This document shows, one piece after another, positions 44,719 through 54,900 of a stretch of DNA of 64,000 nucleotides. Made by a program: the position numbers and the translations under genes. How positions within the stretch are numbered: the stretch's first letter is position 1; every line of letters begins with the position of its first letter. The DNA is taken from positions 34,037,501-34,101,500 of the forward strand of contig JAZHRO010000056.1 in assembly GCA_037157565.1 (NCBI GenBank), written 5' to 3'. Below the pieces are notes generated by a model. The model did no database searches and was not told the DNA's origin. It worked only from the letters and a program-made list of their open reading frames with translations. This DNA is from Thalassia testudinum (Eukaryota; Streptophyta; Magnoliopsida; Alismatales; Hydrocharitaceae).

Positions 44719-45773
44719 TATTAAAAAGACATAAAACAGAGTGGAAAATTGTAGAAAGCACCTGAATTGCGTGAATATCAGGTCCGCTCCAAGATGAAAA
44801 CAAAAAAGAACTGTATAAGTGCTGAGTTTAGTGCCTTCAGCTAGGCACACTATACAAAGAAAAGAAATGAAGAATTCACATGTGCAGGTCAGAATTAGAA
44901 TGAATAGAAGAATCCTCTGACCTGTCAGCAGAGGTCCACAGATGTGGACCAGATTGTGGTGCAGACCCACACCCCATAATCGAGAATATCTTAGGTTCTG
45001 GATAAAAATTACCCAAAACCTAAAATCAGAATGTAAGCGGGATCGGGCCTGCGATTTCTGAGGATGCAACCTAAGACCAAAAAGTCGGGTTACAGAAAAT
45101 TGAAGCTCAAAAGGATAATCGTTGAATGTGTGCTTGAGTTGAACATCCTCGAAACAAATGTCATAAGGGTTCTGATTTGATGGTTTCAGCTTAAAAGGAA
45201 CCCTTCGACTCAATCTTCCATTTCCTCCAAAATTAACTTCCCAAATCAGAACTTCCCCGCTCCTATCCTCCTCATTAAGTGTATCAAATTCCAGGACCTC
45301 TTGTATATTCATCACCCCGTCTGAAATCTCCAAGTCTAAATGATGTGGCAGAATCAAAATTGACTTGGGTCTAATTATCTCAGAATTAGAATCATCAATA
45401 AGCTTAACAGGGTGTAACTGATAATCAGGGCATTGAATTGATTCTTCCAGAAAATGCGATTCTGGATCCGTAATGTGTGCCCTAATAAGATCAGTTTCCT
45501 CAGTAATTGGGCTATCAAATGATCTATAAGATTCCTCAGGCCCAATCGTCTCACAAAAATCATGATCTGAAAACTCGCGTGAGACTTCGCAACTTGAATC
45601 TTCACCATCAAGATCCGTATCAATGTATGTCCCAAAATCATTTGTCACTTTGCGTTCCAAGGAGACATACGTTTCCTCGTAACCCGGCTCAGGGATTTCA
45701 GGTGAAGAAATCAGATCATCCTTAATTGGTTGTTTTAATTCAATCTGGTCAGCTTCGTAACACGTGTCCCCCC
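44713..45773 (-). CDS. N1 ORF2: unknown acidic protein part with hydrophobic C-terminus
   Basis: The frame is open from the G6 run (45773-45768) to TGA 44715-44713 and has no good ATG near its start, so it is best read as the -1 continuation of ORF1. It is acidic at first (DLDGEDSSCEVSREFSDHDF; then EESIQCPDYQLHP, PKSILILPHHLDLE). The last 110 residues hold hydrophobic runs (RILLFILILTCTCEFFISFL) that look like one or two membrane segments, though A/T-rich DNA can give this by chance. The acidic half aligns with the decayed copy at 15170-15821, supporting a real protein. No known domain; function unknown. Confidence 0.55.
45768..45773 (-). other. G6 run at the ORF1/ORF2 frame change
   Basis: Minus strand GTT GGG GGG ACA in the ORF1 frame; similarity to the sister copy continues in the -1 frame after the run. 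ORF1's own frame carries a TAG just upstream (45827-45825) where the sister has CAG. Confidence 0.5.
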
Positions 45774-45824
45774 AACAGGTGCCTGAGCGGGTTCTGTCAT
45801 TGGCTTTCCTGAAGAGAGTTCATC

Positions 45825-46505
45825 CTAGGAATTATTCCAAGATTGAATCAAAGCAACCACAAATCTCATCCTCAATTTCGCTAATTTCCCAAGTAGAAAC
45901 TCACCCGGGTTCTTATCCTTAACATCCTGGAGCCAATCCAACAAAGACTTATTTAAATCATCAATCATTTCAATCAGGGGCTCCAATCTCTCAATGCAAG
46001 GTATTGGCTGAACTTCTAAAGATTGAATGATATTCCTCAAGTTAGCCAGAACCTTATCTTGAACCTGATTAACCTGAACCAAATGAGTTGGTTTAGGGTT
46101 GGGCGGGTTTGACATCAATGTAGAGGAATTAACGAATTGAGATTCGTTATACCCATCCTGATAATAGGTCATTTCAGATTGTTCAAAAGATGGTGATGAC
46201 CTAAAGGCAGTGAAATCAGAGGATGGGTAAGGATCAGTGTATCCTTCTTGATTGTAGATCACATTAGGTTGTTCATGAAAGGAGGACGATCTATAATCGA
46301 TGCAACTCTTAGAAGGATAGAATTGAGAATCAAAGTGTTCAGGGTTAGACCCTAAACATGGGGGTCTGGAATTGTATCCCCAATCCGAATTATCCCAACT
46401 AACTGATGGTCGATTACAATACGAGTTGGGATAATCGTCATGTTGAGGATAATTTACAACGGGAGGGAAAGAGCGGGAATGCGTGAAATATGTGGAAGGA
46501 TTCAT
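45825..46505 (-). CDS. N1 ORF1: tyrosine-rich protein with helical C-terminal half
   Basis: ATG 46505-46503 (MNPSTYFTHSRS), 226 codons to TAG 45827-45825. Residues 1-130 are rich in Y, S, N, P, Q and D with two related units (YRSSSFHEQPNVIYNQEGY and FRSSPSFEQSEMTYYQDGY). Residues 145-226 look helical (VQDKVLANLRNIIQSLEV; IERLEPLIEMIDDLNKSL; WLQDVKDKNPGEFLLGKLAK). The composition of the first half is prion-like. The sister copy reads CAG at the stop, so ORF1 and ORF2 were probably one product via a frameshift. The start is placed after a TGCAG/GGCACC splice-like site. No gag zinc knuckle. Function unknown. Confidence 0.6.
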   Translation of the reverse strand: MNPSTYFTHSRSFPPVVNYPQHDDYPNSYCNRPSVSWDNSDWGYNSRPPCLGSNPEHFDSQFYPSKSCIDYRSSSFHEQPNVIYNQEGYTDPYPSSDFTAFRSSPSFEQSEMTYYQDGYNESQFVNSSTLMSNPPNPKPTHLVQVNQVQDKVLANLRNIIQSLEVQPIPCIERLEPLIEMIDDLNKSLLDWLQDVKDKNPGEFLLGKLAKLRMRFVVALIQSWNNS

Positions 46506-47654
46506 GATACACGGGAGGAAGAAAGGTGCCCTGCAATACAAACAATCAAACCTGTCCTTAAATATGTTAGCCTAAAGACCTACACACTCTCAAAACCCGT
46601 CTTGAGATAAAGGAACGATTTGATCTACTTCCGTCTGTTCAATCCAACCAGTTAGAAGGAGGGACTGGGGAGAAGGTTCTTCCTTCGGCTTACGCCTCCG
46701 GTTCCTAGTGTACCCCCCAGCCGCGATCGTTTGACTCTGCTCCCCTAGCTAGACATCAGATTGAACAGTAGAAACAGACTAATCGAAAATAATCTCGTTC
46801 TAGGGTTTGAAGAGCGAGTCCAATCCTTAAGGCCAACGTCTACTTTGTTTTATTTAGGGCTAGGTTTGAATGTGCTTTGGAATGTGATGGGCCCTTTAAA
46901 TGGGTTGTGCCCTTAATGATTGATTGATTTGTGTGTGAGTGCACAACTAGTGATTTTCAAGCAAGATTGTTTTTGATGTGGTGAATTTTAAGATTCAAAT
47001 CTTGCTTAGTAGCTTTTAGGAATCAACTTTAGGTATTTTCAATCAAGTTTCGTTGGCACACCAAGTTTTACAAGCACAGGTGAAGATGTTTTCCTTTAAA
47101 GTTTAAAAAGAATGTGGAGTGCCTGGTAAATCCCTAAGAGTTGAACCTAATTGGCAGCTACTTGATGAGTTGATTTTATTTGAAGTAGTGCGGCCCAATC
47201 AACTCAAACAATTGGCATATTGCACCACTTAATTAGGCACACAAATGATTACCTAATCTGATTTCTACTCAAATATGTGTTTGGATGTGTGTACCGGCTC
47301 CTAAGATTGGATTACCGGTTGAGTTTGAAAATCAGATGAGGTTGTGTACCTCTGTGAGGTTTTTTTTTTTTAATGTGGGGGTTGGAGTGAGTATGGATGT
47401 CAAACAACAAACAATCTGACCTTAGAGTTTATAAGAACACCTAGGTTGATTGATGTTTGAATTATTATGTGATGAAATGAAATCTAATGGGTGGGAGGTG
47501 GGGGGTAACTTACAAAACCTTCCACAGCACTTTACTCCGATCTACCGCTTTTGCCTGTCTCGAAAGAGTACCTGCAATTACAATAAGAAAGGAGAAAAGT
47601 GAGGTAAATGATTTGTAAGTTACAAAATGTGAAGAGAAATCAAAGATCGTTGCC
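46506..47654 (-). other. N1 leader
   Basis: No gene between PBS and ORF1. Minus strand TTTGTATTGCAG/GGCACC (46534-46531 is GCAG) resembles a 3' splice site and is kept in the sister copy. The leader also aligns with 11890-12676. Confidence 0.6.
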
Positions 47655-47672
47655 TCCCCGGCAACGGCGCCA
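47655..47672 (-). promoter_or_regulatory. Primer-binding site (tRNA-Asp type)
   Basis: Minus strand TGGCGCCGTTGCCGGGGA, three bases after the LTR end TTCAACA (47676). It is an exact copy of the common plant Ty3/gypsy PBS. Confidence 0.9.
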
Positions 47673-48406
47673 AAATGTTGAATGATTACGAAGCTACGCT
47701 AACGTGTTCGGTTTTGGAAAACCTGTCGTTGTAGTTCGAAAGCGAAGGATTCGTGTTCAACAAATAAAATTTATACCGAAATTAAAATTCCGGGTCGAAC
47801 ACAGGGAGGCGGACGTTTGATTTAAAAACTTCGCGTTTCGTTTTTATTTTGTCACGAAGAAATTCAATTTAAACTATCTAAGTATCTACAACAAAATAGA
47901 AGAGAGAGAGAGTAAGAGAGAGAGAGAATACTACACATGGAAATCAAAATGAGATGTAGAATAGACAAGGAATTTATCATAAAAGAGATCGTTCGTTACA
48001 ACTAGAAAGCATAAAGCGATTACTCTAGAAAGCAGTAAATCTATATTAGAAAGCAGTAAAAAGAGTAGGGAGAGAGAATCCTCATCGACGGTCGCTTGGA
48101 GGACGAGCCGGACGGGACGACGCCTGGACGAAGGAGAACGAAGCGGGACGAAGGAGGACGAAGCAGAAGAACGGGAACGAAGCAGCACGCCGTCGTCGTC
48201 GCGGGATCCACTTCCGAAGGGGGACGAAAATTTGGACTTTATCTCGCGAGAAGCATCCCGGGTATGGGACAAGCTTCTCTTGAGCTTTGGAGAGGTAGAG
48301 AGGAGAAGGAAGGGATGAAAATTTCGTATGGAGGGGGTCTCCTATTATAGTTGCAAGGAGTGGGGGCAAAATGGACATTACATCTTCAAAATAATAAATA
48401 AGGGGT

Positions 48407-48436
48407 CTTTAGTGACGGATAAATCCGTCACTAAAG
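48407..48436. repeat. Perfect inverted repeat in N1 5' LTR
   Basis: CTTTAGTGACGGAT / ATCCGTCACTAAAG with an AA loop, about 60 bases upstream (in LTR direction) of the TATA-like site at 48341-48350. Confidence 0.8.
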
Positions 48437-48713
48437 CCCCGACGTGGCCGTCGCCGCCGCGCCCACGCGGGCCCGCTCGGCTGCCCGCGCGCGTAACGCC
48501 TACGCACGTCCGCGTAGTCTCAGCCATCCGATCGCGAGATCGGACGGCTTAGATCGCGTCCGCGCCCGCTGCGTAGCGCGCCCGCCCGCGTGCGATCGCG
48601 CGTTACGCCTGGCATCTAATCGCGCGTCGTCCTGATTGAGCGTGCGCAGCCGTTGGATCTTCATCTGACGCTCGTCCGCGCCCGCTCGCCCGTGCCTTCC
48701 ACCCCCTCACCGC

Positions 48714-48765
48714 GGCTCGAACCCGCGACCTCTACTTCGCCCGCAGCTGCGTCGCCGCTGCGCTA
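48714..48765 (-). promoter_or_regulatory. tRNA-like A and B boxes in N1 5' LTR
   Basis: Same boxes as at 42807-42858: TAGCGCAGCGG (48765-48755) and GGGTTCGAGCC (48724-48714), both intact although nearby bases differ between the LTRs. Confidence 0.6.
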
Positions 48766-49047
48766 CGCGGACGAAATGGTCGCGCGGACGCTCTTAAGCG
48801 CGAGCGACCGCAGCCGTTGGATCGAGATCCAACGGCGGAGAGGAGACGGGTGCGCGGTCTTCACAAGATGCATGCGACCGTTTGGGCGGCTGAGATGGCG
48901 CCACGTGGCGCCATCTTGGCCGTCCATCTTCTGGAAGTTGTAGATGGTGCCACGGATGTCGGATTGACTCGATTTTTGTGTCGTTGGGCTGCGATCGTCG
49001 ATCCGAATTCATCCGTGTGGTCGGATTTATCATCTGAAGTGCGGATT

Positions 49048-49052
49048 TACAC
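49048..49052. repeat. Target-site duplication TACAC, left copy
   Basis: TACAC before TGTAACGA; the second copy at 59614-59618 follows TCGTTACA. The uninterrupted LTR at 43141-43145 reads TACAC once, in TTTACACCATC. Confidence 0.95.
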
Positions 49053-49069
49053 TGTAACGAGCGCGTGCC

Positions 49070-49960
49070 CCAGACGTCTTTTAAGACGTCTGGGAGGTGG
49101 CCCAGACGTCTGGGATCACATCCAGACGTCTGACCAGACGTCCGGTATAGTTTACAGACGTCTGGCGAACAGTTATGCTCGCACGGGATATTCGTCTGCG
49201 CGCCTGTGCGCGCAGACCTGCGATCCTGCATCTTCCTCTGCGGCTGCAGGCGACTGCGACCGTCTCTCTCTCCTCTCCGCGCGGCGTTAAAAGGGGGGGG
49301 GGCGCGCCTCCCCTCCCGTCTCCACCATCTTCCTCCTTCTCTCCTGCCTGTGCGCGAGAGCGAGCGGACGCGAGGGCGCAGCGGCAGCGGCAGCCGCAGT
49401 AGGCGCGGAGGAGCTGCGGTGTGCGAGGGCGAGGCTCTGCCGTGAGGGCGAGCTCACCGGGAGCGGCTTGGCCGGCCGGCGGAGGGCGCAGGGGGCGCAG
49501 AGCGTCGCGGAGAGGGACCTGCTGCGGGCAGAGCAGCGGACGCGCGAGGTGCGACGCGGGCGGCGTCGCGAGCGGAGGCCGAGCAAGGTTCTGATTCTGG
49601 AAAAATTTCCAGAATCAGACGTCTGGACTGATATACAGAGGGCAAGGTCGACGTCTGTGAGATCATACAGACGTCTGAAAGGTGAGTTTCCGCTTTCTTC
49701 TTCTTTTGTCGACTGACCGTACTGAGGGAGGGGGGTTGGCTGTGCGCAGGTGTTCTGACTCGTCATCCTTTGCGAATCAGACGTCTGGAAGTTGTACCAG
49801 ACGGCGGGAGTGACCTCCAGACGTCCGTAGCGACCATCGGACGTCTGGGATCTAGACAGACGTCCCCACAGACTTCTGGACGTCCGGGGAACCAAGCCGA
49901 ACAGGTAATTCTCTGATCCACCATTTAAGACGTCTGGAAGGAGTTCCAGACGTCTGATTT
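49070..49960. repeat. AGACGTCT palindrome array in 5' LTR
   Basis: About 16 copies of CAGACGTCTG or one-base variants in two groups (six at 49070-49160, ten at 49617-49960). Each is a 10-base palindrome around GACGTC, which holds the ACGT core of plant bZIP sites. Neighbouring copies form larger inverted pairs, for example CAGACGTCTT and AAGACGTCTG at 49071-49092. Confidence 0.85.
49590..49619. repeat. Perfect hairpin in the LTR
   Basis: TCTGATTCTGGAAA, loop AA, TTTCCAGAATCAGA. The 3' LTR copy is at 57316-57345. The old relatives have a similar hairpin with a paired A:T/T:A change (35112-35140). Confidence 0.8.
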
Positions 49961-50249
49961 TGCACAGTATTGTCTTTCTCGACCCATTTAGGGCCCGTTT
50001 GGGCTCCGTTTTCCGCGATTCGAGTTGCGTTCGTTTCAGAATTTATTCCTCTAGCCGCCTACAGTAGCTATACACTATTTTGAGACACTCCTTGTGTTTG
50101 ATCCTTGTGATAGGACCTCGTTCGGTTGCAGTCTTGAGAGTCGCGGAGGCGCGCGGGATTCCCGACCACGCCCCCATTACTCCCGTTGTACCTGGTAGAG
50201 TGGTTTTAAGTATTAACAAAATCTGTTAAAGTATGGAACCATAACTAGA

Positions 50250-50400
50250 ACCTAGGGCATTGCATGAATCCTAGGAATGAGAAATATATGGAATGATGCT
50301 CCTAGGTGTTGCATGAATCCTAGGGCCGGAAAACTAGATTGTATGATAGATCCTAGGATATGGCATGAATCCTAGGATGGAAAAACTAGTGGAATGTACA
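50250..50400 (+). repeat. Three 50-base tandem units upstream of TATA candidate
   Basis: CCTAGG words start at about 50251, 50301 and 50352, each followed by TTGCATGAATCCTAGG or TGGCATGAATCCTAGG. The 3' LTR copies start at about 58129, 58180 and 58231. The decayed relative has only one recognisable unit near 34375-34410. Confidence 0.7.
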
Positions 50401-50430
50401 TTACTGCAGTCTTGGAAAAATGGAAAGGAA

Positions 50431-50439
50431 TATATAAAG
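50431..50439 (+). promoter_or_regulatory. TATA candidate of the young LTR
   Basis: TATATAAAG, 30 bases after the last CCTAGG tandem unit. The same site in the 3' LTR is 58310-58318. Its use as a promoter is inferred. Confidence 0.5.
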
Positions 50440-51737
50440 CTGCCTGTAAATTTAATTAACAGCTGCCTGTTATGCATAAAGAATCATGTTGAGATCATGG
50501 AATGTGAGAACGAGAATCTGGAAAGTGAAACATATGATGTTCTGAGATAAAGAGCTGGAACCCTACGGGGAATTAGGAGTGGAACTCCTGGAAAGAAAAG
50601 GAATGGAACTGAGATGTAGTTTGTACTGTCTCTTGGGTACGCAGTACCAAGGGAAGTACCTGTACCTGTTTTAGTGCAGAGTGGGGCCAGCCGCCCCAGG
50701 GACCCGGGGTTAGGCTTGGCCGCTCTGTACCGACTTGTTGGCCCTCGTGTACGTAGTACCGAGGAGAGCTAGTAGTGTTAGGAGAGTACTAGCTACCCCA
50801 CGGGCCCCGGGGTTCTGCTAGCCTCCTTCACCAACTTGTTAGGCCCACTAGGGCAAACCAGGGTAGTCAGGCGAGGGTGCGCGGACTGTGGAGGGGCAAG
50901 GCCCCGGTTTGGTTACTGTGGAGGGGTTGGACCCCTGTTACTGAGAGGGCTCTGCCCTGGTTCCGTGCTGTGCTTTGGGCGCACCCGTTAACGGAAACGA
51001 CTGACCGCGTGCCAGTACGGGCTAGCTACCTGTGCGTTTATCGCGCGTGCCGTAGTCACCGTTACGTCTGTCAGTGACCTTGGGGTGGTTGACTGAGGGT
51101 AGGATCACCACGGGGGACTCTCCCGGCCAGGAGAGCACCACGTGCTACTTCTACTGTTGGAAAAGACTGCAATCAAGATCGTCCCACGAGGACATTCGAG
51201 ATCAAGTAAAGGATCTGAGAAGTAAATGAAATAGTGAGAAAAATTGAAAGATGTAAATAAAGGAAGTAATAGAACATAACAGCTACTGTACACTCTACTG
51301 TTGCCTTTAGTTAGTTTGCCACTCTACTCAGCGTTTTGCTGACGTGTTACACTCGTTACCTTTTTCAGGACCAGGTGTTGAGCAGCCAGGGTCGGCGGCT
51401 GCAGAGGACGCTGGGCCGAGTAGGGTCCAGTAGAGTTACCACAGCTTTGTACCTTCTTTTTGTTTCTGTTCTAGTGAGTAGTTTTGTTTCCGCTGTACCT
51501 TCTTTACCTGCAGTTTTTGTTATATGATAAATGTTGCTTTACTGTTGTGGTGGTACCTACTGTAGTAGTTTCTTTCCTTACTGCTGTACTTTCTTACTGT
51601 TAGTTATATTCATGCTGAATGTGGTTTATTTTACTATCTTTTGGTTACTTCCTCGTTGGACGACTGGGTCTTGGGATTAGTCGAGTCGGTCCGGTTCTCG
51701 TGTCTCGTAGGGACTCGGGAATCGGGTCGTTACAAGA

Positions 51738-51749
51738 TGGTATCAGAGC
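51738..51749 (+). promoter_or_regulatory. Primer-binding site (initiator tRNA-Met type)
   Basis: TGGTATCAGAGC three bases after LTR end TCGTTACA, typical of plant chromoviruses. Confidence 0.95.
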
Positions 51750-51913
51750 AAGGTCGTCCCGAGAAGTGAATCAACTGACTGGAAAATAACCAATTCACAT
51801 GTTTATAGCTAGAGTAGCCACCACAACATATCTCTTGACATGAGCTCTTAGAAGTGTTGTTAGGTACCGTCTGTTTTGACGTTTCCGTTTTGTTTCGCGT
51901 CTCCTTGCAGGAG

Positions 51914-54900
51914 ATGCCTCGTCGTGGGACTGGCGAGACTGGCCGCGGGCGCGGCCGAGGGCGAGGTCGGCGAGGTGGACGTGCTGTCGTTGACGTCTCG
52001 GTGGACCAGCCACCACTCCCTGGCATCGAGGCCCAGGACCTCGCCAGACTGATACGGGATATTGTACGAGAGGAGCTCCACCCACCGCCCCGAGCACCTC
52101 CTCCTGGGGTTGCAGAGGGGGAGTCCTCTGTGGGACCACGCGACGGACGCGGCGCCGGACACGAGGGAGGGGATGGGCCCCTGCCGCCCCCACCTTCCTC
52201 CGACACTTCTGTACACGAGGCACCTTCGCCTGGAGGTGCACCAGCACCTCCCCTACAGCACCACTTCGAGCTTTTCGGACAGTTCCGGAAGCTGAAGCCC
52301 CCCTCCTTCAAGGGGGATGAGGACCCGACCGAGGCAGAGGACTGGCTTGAGCAGCTGGAGAAGATCTTCGACACCCTTCGCCCCCCGGTGGAGTGCCGCG
52401 TGGCCTTTGCCACGTACCAGCTGGAGAGTGCGGCACACCGGTGGTGGAGGGCGGTCCGGGGACAGGAGAGGGACGAGCCGACGTGGGACCAGTTCGTCAC
52501 CCTCTTCTGCGAGCAGTACTTTCCCCAGACGTGGCAGGACCAGAGGAGGCGGGAGTTCCACACTCTCCGCCAAGGGACGATGACCGTGAGCGCGTACCGC
52601 ACGCGTTTCTTGGAGCTGTCCCACTTTGCAGCGACAGCGGTAGCCACTGAGGAGGAGCGCCTTTGGAGGTTCACCGAGGGGCTCCGGCTTGCGATCCGGG
52701 GGTATGTCAAACCCCTGAAGCTGCCGACGTTTTCGAGGGTGGTAGAGGCAGCCATGACTTACGAGGAGACCAACCCGTCCGCGCGAGAGACCGACGGCGG
52801 GCGGAAGAGGCCCTTTCAGCCAGACTTCTCACAGGGCCGGCGAGAGCGGAGACACGTGGCGTCCGCAGGAGAGCCGTCACGTTGTGCAGGGCCATCAGTG
52901 GCCTTTGGGGGCCCTCGACAGGGGCCAGTCGCCAGCACCGGACCCCCGCCTAGCCGACAGCAGGGACTCACTGAGGGCGGGAGTCGGGTTCCCCTCTGCT
53001 ACCAGTGTGGCCAGCCGGGCCACGTCAGGAGGGACTGCCCATCTAGGGCAGGAGGTCAGCAGATACTTCCCGCGCAGAGCACTGGAGGGCGCGCAGGAGG
53101 CCGCGGTTTCCAGGCGCGAGGAGGAGGACCGCAGTCGCGAGGAGGGTACCAGCCGGCACCTACCCGTCCGACGCAGAGTGTGGCTGCTTCGTCCGCACCT
53201 AGAGCTGAGGGGCGTATCAACGCCCTAACACACAGGGACGCCAGAGCTTCGGGATCCGTGGTAGCAGGTATGGTTTCAGTTTCTGGCAGACTCGTTTACA
53301 CGCTTTTCGATTCCGGCGCTACGCACTCGTTTGTCGCAGACAGTTTCGCAGTTAGTTTGGACCAGGATTATACATTGCTAGAGAACCCGTTCGTAATCAG
53401 AGGTCCGAGTGGTCAGCTGTTTGTAGCTGAGGAGGTGTACACGGGTTGCGGGGTCAGCATCGGGGGACACAGCCTGCCAGCTGACCTGATTATGATACAG
53501 ATGGAGGACTTTGGAGTGATTCTGGGGATGGATTGGCTATCCGCTTACCACGCCTTGGTAGACTGTTTTGAGAGGAAGATTGTCTTCTCCATTCCGGAGT
53601 TGCCTTCCTTCGAGTTTCACGGGCAGCCAGTGGATGGAGGTTTCAGGTGCATTTCGGCACTTCGGGCGGCGAGACTTTTGAGCCAGGGGTGTGAGGGCTT
53701 CTTAGCTTGTGTGGTGGCAGAGCACAGCCCCGTGGCAGACTTCCAAAGCATCCCGGTGGTCAGAGAGTACCTCGACGTGTTTCCAGACGAGTTACCAGGA
53801 CTACCGCCCGAGCGTGAGATCGAGTTTGAGATCTCACTAGTACCAGGGACCAACCCCATCTCCACCGCGCCATACAGGATGGCACCGCTTGAGCTGCGAG
53901 AGCTCAAGTCTCAGTTGCAGGACCTTTTGGAGAAGGGTTTCGTGAGGCCCAGTGCGTCTCCCTGGGGAGCCCCGGTACTGTTTGTGAAGAAGAAGGATGG
54001 GACCCTACGCCTTTGTGTGGACTACCGACAGCTGAATAGGGTCACCATCAAGAACAGATATCCGCTGCCGAGGATTGACGATTTGTTTGACCAGTTGCGG
54101 GGTGCCACGGTGTTTTCCAAGATCGACTTGAGGTCTGGATACCACCAGTTGAGGATCAGGGAGACCGACGTCTCCAAGACAGCTTTCCGCACCCGCTACG
54201 GACACTACGAGTTTTTGGTCATGCCGTTTGGGCTGACCAATGCCCCCGCTGCTTTCATGGAACTGATGAACCGGGTGTTCAGACCGTACTTGGACCAGTT
54301 TGTGGTGGTTTTCATAGATGATGTACTCATCTATTCTAGAGATCGGACGCAGCACGGACAGCACTTGCGGATGGTTCTGGACACTCTGAGACGACGCAGG
54401 CTGTACGCCAAATACAGCAAGTGCGAGTTCTGGTTGAGGGAGGTGACCTTTTTGGGTCATGTGATCTCTGGAGACGGCCTGGCGGTGGATCCCGCCAAGG
54501 TCGAGGCAGTGCTCAGGTGGGAGAGACCGCGTTCAGTCACTGAGATTCGCAGTTTCCTGGGACTGGCAGGTTACTACAGACGGTTCATCAGAGGGTTTTC
54601 GCAGATTGCACGTCCTATGACACAGTTGACTCGGAAGGATGTGCCTTTCACTTGGACAGACGCCTGTGAGGCGTGTTTTCTGGAGCTGAAGGAGAGGTTG
54701 ACCTCGGCTCCCGTGCTCACCATTCCTGACAGTAGTGGCGGGTTCGTCGTGTACACGGACGCTTCCTTGCAGGGGTTAGGAGGTGTGCTCATGCAGAGGG
54801 GTCACGTGGTCGCTTACGCTTCGCGGCAACTGAAGCCCCATGAGCATACCTACCCTACCCACGACCTAGAGTTGGCAGCTGTTGTCTTCGCGCTGAAGAC

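Larger units (their letters stand above)
47676..49052 (-). mobile_element. N1 5' LTR, first segment
   Basis: Near-identical to 41765-43140. It carries tRNA-like boxes (48765-48755 and 48724-48714) and a perfect inverted repeat (48407-48436). It is cut after GGATTTACAC by the young chromovirus and resumes at 59614. Confidence 0.9.
49053..51734 (+). mobile_element. 5' LTR of the young chromovirus
   Basis: 2682 bases. It contains two AGACGTCT palindrome clusters (49070-49160, 49617-49960), a perfect 14-base hairpin (49590-49619), three CCTAGG-bearing 50-base tandem units (50250-50400), a TATA candidate (50431-50439) and a long downstream region with no gene. GC-rich frames between 49100 and 49900 are not conserved as proteins. 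Confidence 0.95.

Noticed and set aside
49287..49895. 202-codon A/R-rich minus frame in the young LTR
   Set aside because: GC-rich LTR artefact; disrupted by length changes in the G run of the other LTR.
51730..52755. 341-codon minus frame antisense to gag
   Set aside because: Shadow of the GC-rich gag frame; it crosses the PBS and LTR end.
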